Under the pieces are notes generated by a model. That model saw nothing but the letters and a program-made list of their open reading frames with translations. It was not told the origin of the DNA and ran no database searches. The position numbers and the translations under genes were made by a program. Positions 59,893 through 64,000 of a DNA stretch of 64,000 bases are shown in pieces. The number at the start of each line of letters is the position of its first letter. The stretch's first letter is position 1. Where the stretch lies: assembly GCA_022605405.1 (NCBI GenBank), contig JABYQQ010000012.1:1426001-1490000 (forward strand), read 5' to 3'. Origin of the DNA: Earliella scabrosa (Eukaryota; Basidiomycota; Agaricomycetes; Polyporales; Polyporaceae).

Positions 59893-61649
59893 ATGGCATC
59901 CTCTACTAGAATCCTTGCTGGTGTCGCTGCACAAATCCAGACCTTTCAAAACATCTCACTGGAAGAGGTAGAACTTGATCGGGAAGAAGAAGCCGACACC
60001 TTCGCTGCTTCAACTGCATTGGACGACGAACTGGATAAAGATCCCACCTACCTCACCATTCCGGAATCGGAGCTCCCTGACAAGCGGAGGAAATTGACGG
60101 AAACAGAGCTTCAGCGCACAATAGACAAGGCTTCCGAGAATGTTGTGGTGCCAAGCACGCTGCAGGAGTACCGCCGGTATGTTCTACATTGCTCAGTTTC
60201 ACATCTACATCATATCTTCATGTCTGCATATTTACTACATAGTTTGTGGACTCGTTTCAATGCGTTCTGCATTGAGAATGAGCTTGTCACTCCCAGGGAG
60301 AACATGGACGCCTTCTGGAAGACATCTCCGGCGCAACTCCCGCTCTGGATCACTGCTTGGATTATGGACAAGTATGTACTATTTCGATTTATCATGTACT
60401 GCGACCATGACGATTCTAATGGACTGTTCTACAGGGCCGACGATACGGACGTCTTCACTGGGGAGCCAAAGGACATCAAAGTTACGCGGGTAACCTATGA
60501 CACGGCCCAGAAGATGCGGGCCGCCATCAGCCACAAGTTTGGGCGCGACTTCAAGCTCGGCACACAAAACTGGCTGGAGAACCCACTTACTCCGGGCAAG
60601 TACTGCGGTAATCCGTCGCTCTCTGTTGTGGTATCGCAGTACATGGTTAGTCTTCGACGCCGCAAGGTACGCGCACGCGTCTGAAGTGTTGGCAAAGTCC
60701 GCGCTCATTTGTACTTTGCAGGCCCGTGCGGGTGAAGTCATCCGAAGTGCTCGAGCGATGGACTCCGCAACGATGAAGAAGCTCTACGAGTACAATACGA
60801 GCTATCCTCAAGAGCAGGAGCTGAAGTCACGCAAGCGTAAAAACCGCGAGGACGACCCGACATCTCCGCGTCGCTGGGCAGGTTACAAGATCCGACAGAT
60901 GCTACAGACCTTGTACGTCGTGTCGATGCTATGTCTCCTGCGATACGACGAAGCGTTGCGCATCATGTGGCACCAAGTCCACTTCGAGAAGGACGACAGA
61001 GGCGTTCCAGTTGTTCAATTGGAACTGCCATTCCGCAAGACCGATCAGACCGGCAGTACGTGTGACTGCATGGCACTGGCGTCGCGATACTGATATCAAC
61101 TTTAATTGCAGCACAAACAGCAGACTTCGTCCTCTACCCTGACCATCAGCGCCCTTGGCTGTGCCCCATCCGGGCATTCGGCACATGGTGGACACTTTGT
61201 ACCAAGATGAGCATCGAGCTCAAAGGCCGAGTCTTTCGTGTCCGGTGCCTGTATGACGAGGTGCAGCATAGCGGATCACACGGACTGGTAGGTTTCCAGT
61301 TCTCCGCTTATCCTGTCAGTTTGCTGATTTCGTGCTCCAGTCACCGGCAAGTTTCATGACCTGCTTCCGTCGGAATATGCTTGAGATTGGTCTTGATCCC
61401 CGGACCTACGGAACTCACTCATTTCGGCGTGGGGGTTGCCAGTATCTTGCAATGGAGCGTCGCTGGGCGTTCCGGGAGATATGTCAATGGGGCGGATGGG
61501 CAGAGGACTTTGACAACCCAGGTACAATCTTCCGTTATCTGCTCTCAACAGTTGACTCTCCTACGATGGCGCGAAAGGACTTCATGAATCCCAACCGGAA
61601 GGGGACAGACCATTGCGGACATTGCGGCCGTTCTTGCGCATGCACGTAG
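59893..61649 (+). CDS. Tyrosine recombinase (Crypton-like)
   Basis: Site-specific recombinase that cuts and rejoins DNA through a catalytic Tyr. Starts MASSTRILAGVAAQIQTFQN. The N-terminal SAM-like core-binding part includes TLQEYRRLWTRFNAFCIENE. The catalytic domain has box I Arg in SMLCLLRYDEALRI, box II in YGTHSFRRGGCQYLAM (HxxR), a Trp in the third position (QWGGWAED), and the nucleophile Tyr in TIFRYLLSTVD. The R-H-R-W-Y set is therefore complete and no frameshift is seen. The C-terminus ends in a Cys-rich tail, DHCGHCGRSCACT. Six or so introns (for example after EYRR and WIMDK). The GCR1_C-type domain often found on the same polypeptide in Cryptons is absent here and lies on the divergent neighbour. 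It converges on the next gene with only 94 bp between stops. Confidence 0.85.
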
Positions 61650-61743
61650 TCACTCCTAACTCATGCATACAATACTGTTACCATTGCTATAGCTATAGTG
61701 ATCGTCGCAAATGATACATGACAAGTACTATTACATATTGCAT

Positions 61744-63509
61744 TCACTCATCAAGGGTCAGATCAATCACACCAGAACCGTAACGTACAGATACATGGGT
61801 AGAAGTGGAGGCCTGAGGCACGTCATCGTCATCGCTGAGCTCGATGACATTGGCGTCTGGGTCTACTCGACGCTTCGCACCCATCCTACGCCGAGACACG
61901 TTCTGATTGTTCATATCAGAACATCCTGATAACTGGTTTCCTACGTCGTCCACCTTACGCTTTGTTGCAGAGGGCCGCACCCCATCGGGACGCATGGGGA
62001 TACGGTCGGGCTTGGTCGAGCCACGAGGCGCTGTGCGATTGCAGTCATCGGCCGTAGACTTGACTGCGTGATACGGTGGGCCGCCGAGCACGATGACGTC
62101 GTCGTCATGAACCTCGGCGCGGGTCGTAAAGGGATCTGACGGAACGAAGATGCAGGCGTCGCGGGTCACAGCCTTCATGCAAAGTGATGCACTGTCGGTC
62201 ACCACGGATGCACGGTCGTCAGCCTCGGACTTGATCGCACGATGCAGAGCACCGTCGGGCACCTTGTGGGCTTGGACACCAGGCTCGGTCTTCGTCGTGC
62301 AAGGCAGCGGACCCTCAAGCATCATGACGGTGTCCTCGTCGGACTCGAGCTTGAGCAGACGGTGTTGCACGCCGTCTAGCGTCATAACGACGTTGTCGTC
62401 AGTCTCGTGCTTGCTCGAGCGTGACACAGCAGGGCCGCGTGCGTTGTATCCATTGGGGATCGCAGTCGCATCGTCAGGCTTGATCGGACCTGGGAGGTCG
62501 CCATCGATCTCGAGCTTTGCCGCGGCTGTGCCATGTTGTGCGCCATCAAGTAACTTGAGGTGATGGGCAGAGGGCTCGACCTTAGTGGCGTGGTGTGGGG
62601 AGGAAGCGTACGCATGAGAGGAGTTGGCGGAGAGAGAAGATGGACCATCGATGATCTCCAGAAATCGGGCGATGAAGGGACGCCGAGACGATGCAGAAGA
62701 GCTCGAAGAGCCACTTGGGGGAGCAACGCTCAAGGCTGTGAGCTGCCGCGAGCGGTCCGACGTCCTATTGGTGCCAGCCGAGAAGGACAGGCGAGTTGAC
62801 AGGCTGGATAACCTGAAGGGAGATGTCAGTACAGTTCGAGAAGAGAGGACATTGTCTGCTTACGGAGTATTGACATGACCATAGAGATATCCTTCGGCGT
62901 CATAATCCGGATTGACGAGCTTCGGCCGGGCACGCTCCACGACGAGGGCTGGGATCTTGATGTTGAGAGGACGTTCTGCTTCGTCGTATGCGTCTGCTTC
63001 GGAAGCCTTGGGACCGACACGGTACGGCCGCGTACCGTGCAGTTTGCTTGTCGCGAGGTTGTTGAAGCCGTTGTCCGAGATACGCAAGTGGGCAAGTGTA
63101 TAACCTGTTGAAGCGACCTCGTCTACCTTGGTGACCGCGAAGGTGAGCAGGTTTCGCGTCTGGTAAATGAGCATGAGCATGAACGCTAGACACCGTACAG
63201 AGACCGATGACGTACCTCAACAGCTTGTCCAGCCCGGCGAAGGCCCTCGTTGATGAGCATGCGCATGACTTCATCGTGCCAGAGAAGCTTCCGAAAGGTC
63301 TTCCTGATCTCTGCACGGCTGCCGAACGAGAAGTGGTTCTCGCAGAGCACTCCGAGCTGCGCAACATCGAGCATGCGCGGCCTGCGAAGGGAGTCGTACT
63401 TGCGCACATCGAGGAGGACGGGGGATATGAACTGTCGAACTATGTCGACATTGGGGAAGGTGGCCGGTATAGCCTTCGCGAGTGCGGTCCGAGTGCGTCC
63501 AATGAACAT
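61744..63509 (-). CDS. Unrecognised protein with alternating psi-KxE and SIM-like motifs
   Basis: I do not recognise the family. Start at 63509 gives MFIGRTRTALAKAIPATFPN. Exon joins (donors near 63215 and 62865) keep one frame through TRNLLTFAVTKVDEVAS, GYTLAHLRISDNGFNNLATS and ALVVERARPKLVNPDYDAEG into a Ser-rich linker (SGSSSSSASSRRPF). The C-terminal ~300 residues hold about five degenerate ~20-residue units with a hydrophobic-acidic core (LKLLDG, VVMTLDG, TVMMLEG, DVIVLGG) followed by a K-x-E site (AKLE, LKLE, TKTE, IKSE). It ends with two textbook SUMO-interacting sequences, NVIELSDDDD and GVIDLTLDE, the latter at the very C-terminus. A basic patch, SRRRMGAKRRVD, precedes them. Likely nuclear; SUMO binding and modification are inference from motifs. 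Confidence 0.65.
62050..62570 (-). repeat. Degenerate coding repeats in the SIM-like protein
   Basis: Four or five diverged copies of a ~60-bp unit, with clearest copies around 62208-62270, 62333-62392 and 62500-62555. Each encodes x-[LP]-[DG]-G-x-x-H-x-x-x-K-x-E-x-D-D. Divergence between copies indicates an old internal expansion kept under constraint at the Gly and K-x-E positions. Confidence 0.6.
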
Positions 63510-63529
63510 CAGGAAAAACCCCCCTAGCC

Positions 63530-63543
63530 AATTAGCGCTAATT
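63530..63543. promoter_or_regulatory. 14-bp perfect palindrome upstream of the SIM-like gene
   Basis: AATTAGCGCTAATT is its own reverse complement and lies 21 bp upstream of the chosen start codon (63509, minus strand). It could be a binding site for a dimeric regulator; function is unproven. Confidence 0.45.
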
Positions 63544-64000
63544 GTGTTCCATTATCGGACATTGACTGCTACTTGTCTAATATTCTGACCATTATCACGA
63601 CTTGACCGCAGATTAGTGCTATTTGCTTTTTGAGCCTCACAGTTAGAGCCTTGTTGTTGTCATTTGATTGCATATCAACTGTACCAGTAGACAATACATA
63701 CAGAAGGATTGATACTTGAAGACGGCATTGATATGAGTGCCCCATAAGCACTTTGTTCTAGTCTCACTATAACACAATTATGCATTATGTAGTCGGCACC
63801 GGGCGCTACAAGAGGATAATGTTCGAAAATGCTAAGTCCTTTGTTTGTCCATGTTTATTCCAGAGTCCAAGCAACGCGTCAGTTACGGCGCTTATAGACA
63901 CGTCACTTCCCTTCGTCCCTCTTCTACCTCTCTTCTCCTCGACTTTGCTTCCTTCTAGCGGGTACACCTCAGAGCACTCTTTCAACGGCGCGGCGGACTG
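63544..64000. other. Intergenic to right edge
   Basis: AT-rich up to about 63880, then a C/T-rich tract (63905-63960) of the kind that precedes transcription starts in fungi. A plus-strand gene may begin just past the window. No gene seen inside. Confidence 0.4.

Noticed and set aside
56449..64000. Terminal inverted repeats or target duplications bounding the recombinase locus
   Set aside because: Looked for by eye and not found. Cryptons often lack them, so absence is not evidence either way.
1..64000. tRNA genes, rRNA genes and CRISPR-like arrays
   Set aside because: No B-box-like GGTTCGAnnCC in a tRNA-like context (matches at 43570 and 12641 are inside coding exons), no rRNA-like stretch, and the intron-rich nuclear context makes CRISPR irrelevant. 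A tRNAscan run would be decisive for tRNAs.

Overview
The window is nuclear DNA of a filamentous basidiomycete, most likely an Agaricomycete (polypore-like wood decayer; inference). Almost every gene is broken by many 45-70 bp GT-AG introns with very small exons. The gene content also fits: several basidiomycete 7-TM-like DUF6534/DUF6533 genes, a secreted bicupin oxalate decarboxylase, a type I metacaspase, a WHEP-tailed cytosolic MetRS and a spliceosomal U2 snRNA gene. Gene boundaries below were pieced together by eye from conserved protein blocks plus splice signals, so exon edges in the less conserved genes are approximate.

Layout. 0.5-8.9 kb: three tandem minus-strand DUF6534 membrane-protein genes. 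10.4-13.2 kb (-): methionyl-tRNA synthetase, divergent from 13.7-14.6 kb (+), an AIG2/gamma-glutamylcyclotransferase-like protein. 15.6-17.9 kb (-): forkhead transcription factor. 20.1-20.3 kb (-): U2 snRNA with a TATA box. 21.2-23.4 kb (+): a fourth, dispersed DUF6534 gene. 23.7-25.8 kb (+): two unrecognised proteins. 26.1-28.4 kb (+): metacaspase. 29.5-31.9 kb (+): MFS sugar transporter. 32.2-36.7 kb (+): Srs2/UvrD-type helicase with a long tail rich in psi-K-x-E-P motifs. 37.4-38.6 kb (+): Hsp20-type protein. 39.8-41.6 kb (+): DUF6533 protein. 42.2-44.5 kb (-): membrane-anchored metallophosphatase (Ppn2-like). 45.1-47.1 kb (-): oxalate decarboxylase. 48.1-50.7 kb (+): transketolase-superfamily protein. 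51.8-53.2 kb (+): zinc alcohol dehydrogenase. 54.2-56.4 kb (+): homogentisate 1,2-dioxygenase. 57.2-61.6 kb: a divergent pair made of a SAP + GCR1_C-like DNA-binding protein (-) and an intact-looking tyrosine recombinase (+). 61.7-63.5 kb (-): an unrecognised protein whose C-terminal half alternates SUMO-acceptor-like K-x-E and SUMO-interacting-like hydrophobic/acidic motifs.

How the genes relate. Most are housekeeping or metabolic genes with no cluster logic: tyrosine catabolism, oxalate turnover, sugar uptake and alcohol/aldehyde metabolism are each represented by one gene. The accessory signals are the expanding DUF6534 family on the left and the recombinase locus on the right. The latter resembles the parts of a Crypton element (tyrosine recombinase plus GCR1_C-type DNA-binding domain) split into two divergent genes, with the poly-SIM/psi-KxE gene ending 94 bp from the recombinase stop. 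This three-gene right end is the best candidate in the window for something under-described; mobility and any SUMO connection are inference.
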